This document shows, piece by piece, positions 25,569-34,186 of a stretch of 64,000 bases of DNA. A program made the position numbers and the translations under genes. The DNA comes from an uncultured Bacteroidales bacterium (lineage in GTDB: Bacteria > Bacteroidota > Bacteroidia > Bacteroidales > UBA932). Location of the stretch: NCBI GenBank assembly GCA_945487035.1, contig CALYTI010000002.1, positions 1-64,000 of the forward strand. Direction: 5' to 3'. Below the pieces are notes generated by a model. The model was not told where the DNA came from and searched no databases. It was given only the letters and a program-made list of their open reading frames with translations. Every line of letters begins with the position of its first letter. Positions within the stretch are counted from its first letter, which is position 1.

Positions 25569-26501
25569 GTGAAAGAATACGGAGCTTTCGGCCTGGCGCT
25601 TCTCGCGTCGGTTATCATTTGGCTGACCAGCAACATGTCCCAGCAGGCGGATGTTCTGGTCAGTATGCCTGTGTCCATACACAGCAGCCTGGTGGGCTAT
25701 TCCGATGTTTCCATGGAGTCCATACAGGTGACGGCCAATGTGTCCGGCTCCGGTTTCACCCTTCTCGGCCTGCAGCTCGGCCGCCACAAAACAGTACCGC
25801 TGACCGTGGACGAGCAGGAACTCAAAATGACCGGAAGGGAGCTGTTTGAGATTTCCTCAAATGCCCTCCTTGGCCACGGAAACGAAATTTTCGGCAAAAA
25901 TGTGAAGGTGAACTGGTTCACTTCCGACAGGTATCCCGTCCGTTTCCAGGAAGAATCCTACAAGAGGGTCCCTGTGGTCCCGGTTACTGCCATACGCTAC
26001 AAGGACCAGTATATGGCAAAGGAAGTGCGCATTGTCCCTGATTCGGTGGATGTTTACGGAGACCCCGCTTCCGTTGCCGCAATCGACAAGGTTCTGACTT
26101 CGCTTATCAGCGCAAGGGATGTGGACAGTCACGGCATTCATCAGCAGAAGGTGCCTCTTCAGGCCCCTGCCGGTCTGAGGCTTTCCTCTTCAAATGTTTC
26201 CTACAATCTGGAGGCAACGCGTTTCGTAGAGGTGAGCAGCAGGGTCAATGTCGGGGTGCGCAATGTCCCTGAAGGCAAGCAGCTTGCAGTTTTTCCGTCT
26301 TCCGTGGAGCTTACCGCGAGGTATATCTTCCCGGTTTCAAATGCTTCCGAGTCAATTGCCGAGTTCTATGTCGATTATTCCGACTTTGCAGAGTCCAAGG
26401 GCGGCAGATGCGTGGTGAAGGCAGACGGATTCCCGTCCACCCTTCTGGACTGGAGGGTTTCGCCCGAGGTTTGCGAATGTTTTGAAACTTACTCAAGATG
26501 A
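25569..26501 (+). CDS. YbbR-like (CdaR-type) domain protein
   Basis: 310 residues from a GTG at 25569, just 6 nt after yajC, with AGGAGA overlapping the yajC stop. An N-terminal membrane helix ('FGLALLASVIIWLTS') precedes repeated extracytoplasmic YbbR domains ('VPVVPVTAIRYKDQYMAKEVRIVPDSVDVYGD'-type strands near 140-170). YbbR/CdaR proteins in other bacteria regulate the diadenylate cyclase CdaA. No cyclase is in this window, so that role is inferred by family only. Overlaps coaE by 4 nt. Confidence 0.82.
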   Translation: MKEYGAFGLALLASVIIWLTSNMSQQADVLVSMPVSIHSSLVGYSDVSMESIQVTANVSGSGFTLLGLQLGRHKTVPLTVDEQELKMTGRELFEISSNALLGHGNEIFGKNVKVNWFTSDRYPVRFQEESYKRVPVVPVTAIRYKDQYMAKEVRIVPDSVDVYGDPASVAAIDKVLTSLISARDVDSHGIHQQKVPLQAPAGLRLSSSNVSYNLEATRFVEVSSRVNVGVRNVPEGKQLAVFPSSVELTARYIFPVSNASESIAEFYVDYSDFAESKGGRCVVKADGFPSTLLDWRVSPEVCECFETYSR

Positions 26502-27019
26502 AGACGGTACTTGTGACAGGCCTTATCGGCTCGGGAAAATCCGCACTCTGCTCCTTCCTTGCCCAAAGGGGCTTTCCGGTCTATGATTCCGATTCCAGAA
26601 CCAAGGCGCTATACGAATGTGTGCCCGGCCTGAAGGAAAAGATAGAGGAGACTCTCGGCATTACTTTCAAGGATTTGGCAATAATATTCGAAGATTCCGC
26701 CAAACGCGAGGCTCTTGAGTCTCTGGTCCATCCTCTGGTGATTGAGGACTTCCACCGCTTTGCCCTTGAGAGTGGAGCACCTACGGTGATTTTCGAATCG
26801 GCGGTGGCATCATCCAAGCCTCTTTTCCGTGACCTGTTTGATGTCACGGTGCTGGTGAAGGCCGATTACGAACTCAGATTGCAGCGCAACCCGAAAGCGG
26901 AGGGACGCAATGCCCTTCAAAGCGAGCCCCTGCAGGCAGACTATATTATCGAAAACAATTCCGACCTTGCTTCACTTGAGGCCGAGGCGGACAAAATGAT
27001 ACAAAAATTGAATTTATGA
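26498..27019 (+). CDS. coaE: Dephospho-CoA kinase
   Basis: 173 residues, somewhat short for the family (about 190-205). P-loop GLIGSGKS at 8-15, 'VYDSDSRTKALYE' (the DxD of the CoA site), 'LVHPLVIEDF' and 'IFESAV', then 'VTVLVKADYELRLQR'. It phosphorylates dephospho-CoA in the last step of CoA synthesis. ATGA overlap with the ybbR-like gene and 4-nt overlap with the DUF5606 gene show tight coupling. Confidence 0.88.
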   Translation: MKTVLVTGLIGSGKSALCSFLAQRGFPVYDSDSRTKALYECVPGLKEKIEETLGITFKDLAIIFEDSAKREALESLVHPLVIEDFHRFALESGAPTVIFESAVASSKPLFRDLFDVTVLVKADYELRLQRNPKAEGRNALQSEPLQADYIIENNSDLASLEAEADKMIQKLNL

Positions 27020-27438
27020 AAACAGATCTCTCTAGAATACTTGCGGTGACTGGCCAGCACGGCCTTTTCCGCTATGTTGCACAGGCCCGCAACGGGGTCA
27101 TTGCAGAATCCCTTGAGACTGGCAGGAGAACGGTATTTGATGCCCACAGCCGCATTACCACTCTCGCCGATATCGCGATTTATACCAATGAGGAGGAGCT
27201 TAAGCTCGCTGAGGTTTTCACTGCACTGCAGAAAACTCTCGACGGACAGGCTGCACCTTCTGCCAAGGCTGCGGAAACTGAACTCGTGGCGCTTTTCGAC
27301 AAGGCTGTGCCCAACTATGATGCAGACCGTTTCCACGTCTCCCATATGCGCAAGGTAGTGGGCTGGTACTCCGAACTTGAGAAGTATGCATCCCTTGACT
27401 TCGAAACAGAAGATGGAGAGCAAAACGCGCAGGCTTAG
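27016..27438 (+). CDS. DUF5606 family protein
   Basis: 140 residues. 'DLSRILAVTGQHGLFRYVAQ', 'GVIAESLETGRRTVFDAHSR' and 'VSHMRKVVGWYSEL' match the Bacteroidetes-restricted DUF5606 family. N-terminal beta-rich domain and a C-terminal helical part. No known function. Its 3' end overlaps rimO by 26 nt. Confidence 0.85.
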   Translation: MKTDLSRILAVTGQHGLFRYVAQARNGVIAESLETGRRTVFDAHSRITTLADIAIYTNEEELKLAEVFTALQKTLDGQAAPSAKAAETELVALFDKAVPNYDADRFHVSHMRKVVGWYSELEKYASLDFETEDGEQNAQA

Positions 27439-28726
27439 GACATTAACCCTCGGCTGCTCGAAAAACAGAGTGGATACCGAACATCTCGTCGCCCAACTGG
27501 GCGGCGGGTTTGTCGTTTTGCCGGAGGACTCTTCGGAGCCTGCGGATGTGCTTCTGGTGAATACCTGCGGCTTCATCGGTGACGCCAAGCAGGAAAGCAT
27601 AAATGCCATTCTGGGAGCGGTTGAACTCAAAAAGCAGGGCCTGGTGGGGCAGATAGCCGTCTTCGGCTGCCTGAGTCAGCGCTACTCCAAGGAAATGCCT
27701 GAGCTTATCCCTGAGGTGGACGCCTGGTTCGGGGCTCCCGACTTCGACCCCATACTCAAGTGGCTTAAGGTTACCCCGGACGGGAGCTTGAAGAAGTTCC
27801 GCATCCCTACCGACTGCGGCCCTGGTACGGCATATCTCAAGATTGCCGAGGGCTGCGACAGGCACTGCTCCTATTGCGCCATCCCGAATATCCGCGGACG
27901 CCACCGTTCCGTCCCTATGGAAGAGCTGGTCGAGGAGGCGCGTCAGCTTGCAGCAAGAGGAGTCAAGGAACTGGTGCTGATTGCCCAGGATACCACCTAT
28001 TACGGTCTTGACCTCTACCGCAGGCGTGCTTTGGCTGAACTCATAGAGCGGCTGTCCGAGATAGAGCAGATCAAATGGATTCGTATCCACTACTCGTACC
28101 CGGACGGCTTTCCGGAGGATGTGCTGCAGCAGATGGCAAGCAATCCTAAGGTCTGCAAGTATCTGGACATTCCGCTCCAGCATATCTCGGATGTGGTTCT
28201 GAAGAATATGCGCCGCCAGGTCGACGGGGCCTGGACCCGGTCCCTCATCTCCCGCCTTCGCGCTGAAGTTCCGGGCGTTGTGCTGCGTACAACAATGATA
28301 GTGGGCCATCCGGGAGAGGGCGAAAAGGAGTTCCGCGAACTGCTTGATTTCTGCGAAGAAGCCAAGTTCGAGCGTCTTGGAGCCTTCTGCTACAGCGAGG
28401 AGGAGGGGACATACGGTGCCCTTCACTTCAAGGATTCCGTACCTCAGGAGGAAAAGCAGCGCCGCTGGGATGAACTTATGTCCCGCCAGAGCGGAATATC
28501 GCTTGCCTTCAACCAAAGCAGGGTCGGGAGCGAAGTGGAGGTGCTGGTTGACAGCGTTGCCGGTGACAGCCTGGTATGCCGCAGCCAATACGAAAGCCCG
28601 GAGGTGGACGGCGAAATCATAGTTCACCTGCCTGCCGGAACGGACGCCTCAGCGCTTGTCGGCAATTTCATAAAGGTGCGCATCACGGGTGCCGACCTCT
28701 ATGATCTGGAGGCAAGTATGCTATAA
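27413..28726 (+). CDS. rimO: Ribosomal protein S12 methylthiotransferase RimO
   Basis: 437 residues from the ATG at 27413. N-terminal UPF0004 domain with Cys15 ('LTLGCSKNRVDTE'), 'NTCGFIGDAKQESI' and 'FGCLSQRY'; radical SAM core with CDRHCSYC (Cys148, Cys152, Cys155); C-terminal TRAM domain. The 'GCSKNRVD' and 'IAEGCDRHCSYCAIPNIRG' forms point to RimO and not MiaB. It adds a methylthio group to Asp of S12 using two 4Fe-4S clusters. Last gene of the nusB operon. Confidence 0.93.
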   Translation: MESKTRRLRTLTLGCSKNRVDTEHLVAQLGGGFVVLPEDSSEPADVLLVNTCGFIGDAKQESINAILGAVELKKQGLVGQIAVFGCLSQRYSKEMPELIPEVDAWFGAPDFDPILKWLKVTPDGSLKKFRIPTDCGPGTAYLKIAEGCDRHCSYCAIPNIRGRHRSVPMEELVEEARQLAARGVKELVLIAQDTTYYGLDLYRRRALAELIERLSEIEQIKWIRIHYSYPDGFPEDVLQQMASNPKVCKYLDIPLQHISDVVLKNMRRQVDGAWTRSLISRLRAEVPGVVLRTTMIVGHPGEGEKEFRELLDFCEEAKFERLGAFCYSEEEGTYGALHFKDSVPQEEKQRRWDELMSRQSGISLAFNQSRVGSEVEVLVDSVAGDSLVCRSQYESPEVDGEIIVHLPAGTDASALVGNFIKVRITGADLYDLEASML

Positions 28727-28734
28727 AGATTTAT

Positions 28735-28764
28735 TTGTCACTCTTGCAAAAATTGCTATATTTG
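28735..28764 (+). promoter_or_regulatory. Promoter of the DUF349-yidC unit
   Basis: TTG (28735-28737), spacer of exactly 19 nt, TATATTTG (28757-28764). One of the best matches to the Bacteroidetes consensus in this window. Confidence 0.75.
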
Positions 28765-28786
28765 TAAGATTAAAAATTTTACACTA

Positions 28787-30403
28787 ATGATTGAACTTGA
28801 GAATCAGACTTTGGAAGAGCTCATCATCTCTCTTCGCCAGATAGGCGCATCTGAGGACAGAATGGAGCGTGGAAAGGACGTTGACGCAATCAAATCTGCG
28901 TTTTACAGACTTCTCGGCAAGCTGAAAGCTGAGGCTGAGGAAGCGGGCGAAGATGCTTCGTCCAAATTCGCGTCCCAGGAGGAGGAATTCAAGTCCGTAT
29001 ATGCGGATTACCGCAAGGAAAAGGCCGAGTACAACAAGGCCCAGGACGCCGAGCGTGCCGAAAACCTTGTGAAGAAGAGGGAAGTGATAGCCCAGCTCAA
29101 GGACCTTGTAGAGAACCTCAATGACATCCAGGCCGCTTTCCCTGCCCTCAGGGAACTTCAGGCCCGCTGGAGGGAAATCGGTCCTGTGCCGGCAAGCGAT
29201 TTCAGGGATACCAACGACACTTACCAGTTCCTCGTCGAGAAATTCTACGATATGGTGCAGATCAACCACGACCTGCGCGACCTTGATTTCCGCAAGAACC
29301 TGGAAGCCAAGCAGCTGCTCTGCGAAGAAGCTGAAAGACTGGCCCAGAGCGAGGATGTGGTAGCTGCATTTGCCGCCCTTCAGAAACTCCACGAGCAGTG
29401 GAAAGAATACGGCCCTGTCGCAAAGGAGTACAGAGAGGCCATCTGGGAGCGTTTCAAAGCGGCAACCGCTGTGGTGAACAAGGCATATCAGGCTCATTTC
29501 GAGACCCTCAAGGAGTCCTTTGCCGCCAATCTTGAAGCCAAGGAGAAGCTTTGCGAAGAGGTTGAGGCTATCGCCTGCCGCGAGGATATCAAGGATGCCG
29601 GAGAGTGGAATGCCCTTTCAAAGCAGATTGAGGAAATCCAGGCAAGATGGAAGACCATAGGTTTTGCCACAAAGAGCGCCAATCAGAAGATTTACGAGCG
29701 TTTCCGCGCGGCTTGCGACAAGTTCTACGCTGCCAAGAGGGAATATTTCCTCGGAATCAAGAACGGCATGGATGCCAATATCGCGAAGAAGGAAGCTCTC
29801 ATCGCCCAGGCCGAGCAGCTCAAGACTTCCACTGACTGGAAGAAGGCTACCGACCAGTTCATCTCCCTGCAGAAGCAGTGGAAGGAGGTAGGGGCTGTGC
29901 CGCGCAAGAAGTCCGAGCAGCTCTGGAAGCGTTTCCGTGCCGCCTGCGATGAGTTCTTTGCCGAAAGGGACAAGAACGCCAAGCCGGAGAATGATTTCTA
30001 TGCCAATCTCAAGGCAAAGAGGGCTCTGATAGCTGAAATCAGTCAGTGGCAGCCTTCAGAGGGCGTCAGCCCTGCCAAGGCCCAGGCAGAGTTCAATGAA
30101 CGCTGGAAGGCCATAGGCTTCGTTCCGTTCAAGGAAAAGGAAGCTGTTGCCAAGGAATTCAAGGACGCTATGCGTGCCGCATTCCCTCCTGCAGCCGCAC
30201 CTGTAAACAGAAAGAATGACCTCATCCGCAGGTACAATGCACTCCAGCAGGATATCATAACTTACGAAAACAATATCGGATTCTTCTCCAATTCCAAGGG
30301 CTCTGCAGCCCTGGTAGCCCAGATGCAGCAGAGAATTGACAATGCGAAGGCAGAACTCAGGCAGCTTGAGGAGCAGATCCGCAAGGAAGAGGCTGAATCG
30401 TAA
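28787..30403 (+). CDS. DUF349 domain protein
   Basis: 538 residues composed of five or more helical DUF349 repeats of about 70-75 residues, each with 'W+.IG.v...........F+....FF..r' ('LQARWREIGPVPASDFRD', 'LHEQWKEYGPVAKEYREAIW', 'IQARWKTIGFATKSANQKIYERFRAACDKFY' by type). Strongly charged, no signal peptide, so cytosolic. Function unknown. It lies 2 nt before yidC, an arrangement shared in the order. Confidence 0.88.
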   Translation: MIELENQTLEELIISLRQIGASEDRMERGKDVDAIKSAFYRLLGKLKAEAEEAGEDASSKFASQEEEFKSVYADYRKEKAEYNKAQDAERAENLVKKREVIAQLKDLVENLNDIQAAFPALRELQARWREIGPVPASDFRDTNDTYQFLVEKFYDMVQINHDLRDLDFRKNLEAKQLLCEEAERLAQSEDVVAAFAALQKLHEQWKEYGPVAKEYREAIWERFKAATAVVNKAYQAHFETLKESFAANLEAKEKLCEEVEAIACREDIKDAGEWNALSKQIEEIQARWKTIGFATKSANQKIYERFRAACDKFYAAKREYFLGIKNGMDANIAKKEALIAQAEQLKTSTDWKKATDQFISLQKQWKEVGAVPRKKSEQLWKRFRAACDEFFAERDKNAKPENDFYANLKAKRALIAEISQWQPSEGVSPAKAQAEFNERWKAIGFVPFKEKEAVAKEFKDAMRAAFPPAAAPVNRKNDLIRRYNALQQDIITYENNIGFFSNSKGSAALVAQMQQRIDNAKAELRQLEEQIRKEEAES

Positions 30404-30405
30404 TA

Positions 30406-32274
30406 ATGGACAAAAATTCGATTATCGGATTTGTCCTGATGGGTTTACTCCTGTTCGGGTTTACTTTCTATCAGGCGGACAGATCCAAGAAACAGTATGC
30501 AATATACCAGGCGCAGCAGGATTCTCTCGCCTTGGTTGAAGCCCAGCGTCAGGCAGAACTTGCCTTGCTTGAAGGGGTAAGTGAAGAACAGACTTCAGAG
30601 TCTGCTTCAGCTGCCAAGCCTGCAAGGGTATATAAGGACGCGGCCCTGGACGATGCCCGCAATGCAGAAGCCCAGACCGTTTATCTCGAAAACGACGTCC
30701 TTGCCCTTGCTTTCAGCACCAAGGGTGCCCAGCCTGTAAGCGCAAGGCTCAAGGATTACACCAACTATGGTGGAAGCGAGCTCTATCTTTTCAAGGAGGG
30801 CGGCAACTCGTACAATGTGCATGTGTATGCCGGTGAATACATCTCCACCGGAGATTTCGTATTCCAGCTTGCCGAGAAGACGGACAGCAGCGTAGTGATG
30901 CGCCTGCCTTTCGCTTCGGGAGGCTACATTGAGCAGAGCTACCGTCTGCAGCCGGGCTCCTACGAGCTCAAGAGTGAACTTTCGTTCATCGGGATGAACT
31001 GCATTCCTCGCAATGTAGGTTCTGTGGACATTGATTTCAATACGGTGATTCCGCGTATGGAGAAGGGCTACAAGAACGAGTCCCAGTACTCCAAGCTGGA
31101 TTTCTACTATACCGGAGACAAGAAGCCTGAAGAACTTGCAAAGGGTGGCCGCAGCGGCTCCAAAAAGATTTCGAGCAATCTGGAGTGGTTTGCATTCCAG
31201 CAGCAGTTCTTCTCGATGATAGTACGTGCCCCGGGTCAGTTCGCCTCCGGCAACCTGTCACTGAACTTCCTGGGTGAGAACGACCCTGACCACAACCTGA
31301 TGCGCTGCGACGCTTCAATGCGCGTGGACATCAATCCGGGCAGGGATGTCACCATTCCTATCGAGTACTATCTCGGACCGAACGACTTCCGTACCCTGAA
31401 GCACCTCGACCACAAGTACGAGAAGATTATCCCTCTGGGAGGCTGGCTCGTAGGCTGGTTCACAAGGTACTTCATCATCCCTATGTTCGACTTCCTGCAC
31501 CGCTACATCGCGAACTTCGGACTCATTATCCTCATAATGACCCTGGTTATCAAGACTGTAGTGCTTCCTTTCACCTACAAGTCCTACGCCTCATCCGCCA
31601 AGATGAACGCGCTGAAGCCTTATATGGAAGAGCTCAATAAGAAGTATCCGAACCCGGATGACGCCATGAAGAAGCAGCAGGCCACTATGGACCTCTACAA
31701 GAGGGCTGGAGTAAGCCCTATGGGAGGCTGCCTGCCGACGCTGCTGACCTTCCCTATACTTTGGGCGATGTTCCGCTTCTTCCCGGCATCCATCCAGCTG
31801 CGCCAGCAGCGCTTCCTCTGGGCCGAGGACCTCAGTGCATACGATTCCATCGTGGATTTCGGCTTCAATGTGCCTCTGCTCGGAGACCACCTGAGCCTCT
31901 TCGCCCTGCTGATGGCAGTAGTGATGTGGGGCTACAGCAAGATTACGATGAGCCAGCAGACCGTAGCCGACGACCCGACCGCGAAGTCTATGCAGTTTAT
32001 GAGCGTATGGATGATGCCTATAATGATGTTCTTCATCTGCAACAACCTCTCGTCAGGTTTGAGCTACTACTACCTCGTTTCACAGATTATCTCCATCATT
32101 CAGATTTTCGTGATACGCAAGTGGTGCATCAAGCCTCAGGCCGTGATTGCAAAGGTTGAGGCAAGCAAAGGCAAACCTCTGCCGAAGAGCAAATGGCAAC
32201 AGAGGCTCGAAGAAGCCCAGAAACTGCAGGAGCAGCAGCTCAGAGCTCAGCAGAAGAAGGGCGGAAGACGCTAG
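30406..32274 (+). CDS. yidC: Membrane protein insertase YidC
   Basis: 622 residues. N-terminal helix ('IIGFVLMGLLLFGFTFY'), large periplasmic P1 domain (about 30-340), and the conserved five-helix insertase core ('NFGLIILIMTLVIKTVVLPFTYKSYASSAKM', 'KRAGVSPMGGCLPTLLTFPILWAMFRFFPAS') with the hydrophilic-groove arginine expected in 'LPFTYKS...' context. The C-terminus is basic ('QQLRAQQKKGGRR'), consistent with ribosome contact. Three nt before the DUF6259 gene. Confidence 0.95.
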   Translation: MDKNSIIGFVLMGLLLFGFTFYQADRSKKQYAIYQAQQDSLALVEAQRQAELALLEGVSEEQTSESASAAKPARVYKDAALDDARNAEAQTVYLENDVLALAFSTKGAQPVSARLKDYTNYGGSELYLFKEGGNSYNVHVYAGEYISTGDFVFQLAEKTDSSVVMRLPFASGGYIEQSYRLQPGSYELKSELSFIGMNCIPRNVGSVDIDFNTVIPRMEKGYKNESQYSKLDFYYTGDKKPEELAKGGRSGSKKISSNLEWFAFQQQFFSMIVRAPGQFASGNLSLNFLGENDPDHNLMRCDASMRVDINPGRDVTIPIEYYLGPNDFRTLKHLDHKYEKIIPLGGWLVGWFTRYFIIPMFDFLHRYIANFGLIILIMTLVIKTVVLPFTYKSYASSAKMNALKPYMEELNKKYPNPDDAMKKQQATMDLYKRAGVSPMGGCLPTLLTFPILWAMFRFFPASIQLRQQRFLWAEDLSAYDSIVDFGFNVPLLGDHLSLFALLMAVVMWGYSKITMSQQTVADDPTAKSMQFMSVWMMPIMMFFICNNLSSGLSYYYLVSQIISIIQIFVIRKWCIKPQAVIAKVEASKGKPLPKSKWQQRLEEAQKLQEQQLRAQQKKGGRR

Positions 32275-32277
32275 ACT

Positions 32278-34173
32278 ATGCTTTTATCTGTAATATCAAC
32301 TTTGACAGCAGCCTTGCTGTCCGTATCTACTATCCTCGACAACCCTGACGTTAAGGCGGTTGTCGGGGATAGTGCTCCTATGTGGAAGATGAGTCTCGCA
32401 GGCCCTCAGGGCGAGTGCCCGGAGTATATGCCGGATTTCGCGCAATACCGCGGCTGCACCCTTTCCGCCGACGGCGGCAGGGCCGAGTTCGTGTGGAACA
32501 TAAACATTGAGCGCAGCTGGGATTGGACAGTGCGGGTGGCTGTTGAGATGGAGGACGGCCTGCCTCAATGGTCTTTCAGTGCGAGTCTGCCCCTCGGGTG
32601 GACAGTGACTCAGACCCAGTTCCCGATTGTCAGGGTTGCGCGTCCGGAAGGCTCGAAGGCCATCATTCCGATGGGATACGGAGCGGAGTTCGGGATTCCG
32701 GTGGGCGGAAGGCTTGAGAGCCGCTATCCTTCGGTTACCGGAGGAATGGAGTTCGTTATGACCCACAGTCCTCAGGGATGCCTTTATTTTGCAGCCCGTG
32801 ACAGGGAAGGAAGCGGAAAGTATTTTTACATAGACGGCACTTCGGATGAGCTTGTCTTTACCCAGATGGTACCTTCGTCTTTCGGGTGGACCAGGGACGG
32901 AGAGTTCACCCTCCCCTGGACTACTACCTTTGCCTTCAGCGACAGGAGTTGGGATGAGACTCTGCTGCAGTGGTACAGGCCTTTTGTGCTGGAATGCGAA
33001 TGGGCCTCGAAGCCTCTCACAGAGAAGGTAATCGTCCCTTGGGTAAGGGATGCGGATGTGTGGATAAGGCCGAAGAATATGTTCCCCGAAGTGCTGGAGA
33101 GTCTTCGAAAGGCGGTGGCATATTATGACAGGGGATTGGGCATACACTGGTATCATTGGCACCATCACGAATATGACACAATGTATCCGGAGTATTTCCC
33201 CGCAAAGCCAGGCTTCAAGGAGATGGTTGCCGAAGTCCAGGCTGCCGGAGCTCACGTGACCCCTTATATCAACGGCAGGCTCTGGGACCCGGCAAATGAT
33301 TGGTATGAAAGCAGAAACGGTGCCCGGGCGAGCTGCCGCAAGATGGACGGCTCGCTCTATACCGAGCTGTATCCTACTTCCAAGGTAATCAATACCGTTA
33401 CCTGCCCGGGCTCGCCGATATGGCAGCAGATAATCAAGGAAACCACTTCGGCTCTTGTGAATGAATACGGCACTGCCGGGGTCTATATTGACCAGGTAGG
33501 TGCTGCTGCAAGTGAGCCGTGCTATTCGACCGAGCACAACCACGCTCCCGGAGCCGGCTCCTGGTGGCCTGCGCAGTACCGCAAGCTGCTTAAGACCCTT
33601 CGCAGCGACGTTTTTGGCCCTGACAGGGCAATAACCACCGAAGAAAATGCCGAGTGCTATCTGGATTTGTTCGATATGTATCTTATCGTCAACACTCCGC
33701 ACAGTGCTGAGGTCAGGATGCTGCCGGTTTTCCCTTTGATTTATTCGGACAGGGTGGTTTACAGCGGACTGAATTACTACCATCCTGAGCTGTGGGACGG
33801 CCATTTCCTGTATATCAACGGCAGGAGTTTGCTTTGGGGAGCACAGCTGGGGTGGATACAGCCGGAGTATCTTTTTGACGCGAAATGTGAGGTTGAGCGC
33901 AAGTTTCTGCTTGACCTCGGACGCTTCAGAGCGGCAAATCACGACATTTTTTACGGCGGACGCTTCATCTGTGAGCTGGATTTGAAAGGAAAAATTCCTA
34001 ACTTTACAGTATTCGACTCGGAAACCTATCCTGTGGTGATGGGCGCGAAGTGGGAAACTGTGGACGGAGATACAGCCTGCATACTTGTGAATATGGGTCC
34101 GAAAGCCATCAAGGTGACTCTTCCTGACGGAAGAAAGGCCAGGGTGGATGCTTATAGTGCGAAGAGACTTTAA
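32278..34173 (+). CDS. Secreted DUF6259-type protein, probable glycoside-hydrolase fold
   Basis: 631 residues. A short hydrophobic N-terminus ('LLSVISTLTAALLSVST') acts as a probable signal. Residues about 30-230 are a beta-sandwich; the centre looks like a TIM barrel ('GLGIHWYHWHHHEYD', 'GAHVTPYINGRLWD', 'GTAGVYIDQVGAAAS', 'ITTEENAECYLDLFDMYLI'), ending in a small beta domain. Acidic residues at strand ends (Asp in 'VYIDQV', Glu-Glu in 'TTEENAE') are candidate catalytic residues. This fits DUF6259, whose activity is not established. Cotranscribed with yidC, a NAGPA-type lipoprotein and an ApbE-like gene. Confidence 0.7.
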   Translation: MLLSVISTLTAALLSVSTILDNPDVKAVVGDSAPMWKMSLAGPQGECPEYMPDFAQYRGCTLSADGGRAEFVWNINIERSWDWTVRVAVEMEDGLPQWSFSASLPLGWTVTQTQFPIVRVARPEGSKAIIPMGYGAEFGIPVGGRLESRYPSVTGGMEFVMTHSPQGCLYFAARDREGSGKYFYIDGTSDELVFTQMVPSSFGWTRDGEFTLPWTTTFAFSDRSWDETLLQWYRPFVLECEWASKPLTEKVIVPWVRDADVWIRPKNMFPEVLESLRKAVAYYDRGLGIHWYHWHHHEYDTMYPEYFPAKPGFKEMVAEVQAAGAHVTPYINGRLWDPANDWYESRNGARASCRKMDGSLYTELYPTSKVINTVTCPGSPIWQQIIKETTSALVNEYGTAGVYIDQVGAAASEPCYSTEHNHAPGAGSWWPAQYRKLLKTLRSDVFGPDRAITTEENAECYLDLFDMYLIVNTPHSAEVRMLPVFPLIYSDRVVYSGLNYYHPELWDGHFLYINGRSLLWGAQLGWIQPEYLFDAKCEVERKFLLDLGRFRAANHDIFYGGRFICELDLKGKIPNFTVFDSETYPVVMGAKWETVDGDTACILVNMGPKAIKVTLPDGRKARVDAYSAKRL

Positions 34174-34186
34174 AAATATACGGAGT

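Noticed and set aside
27443..28627. 394-codon frame antisense to rimO
   Set aside because: rimO has all catalytic cysteines; the antisense frame matches nothing and reflects codon bias.
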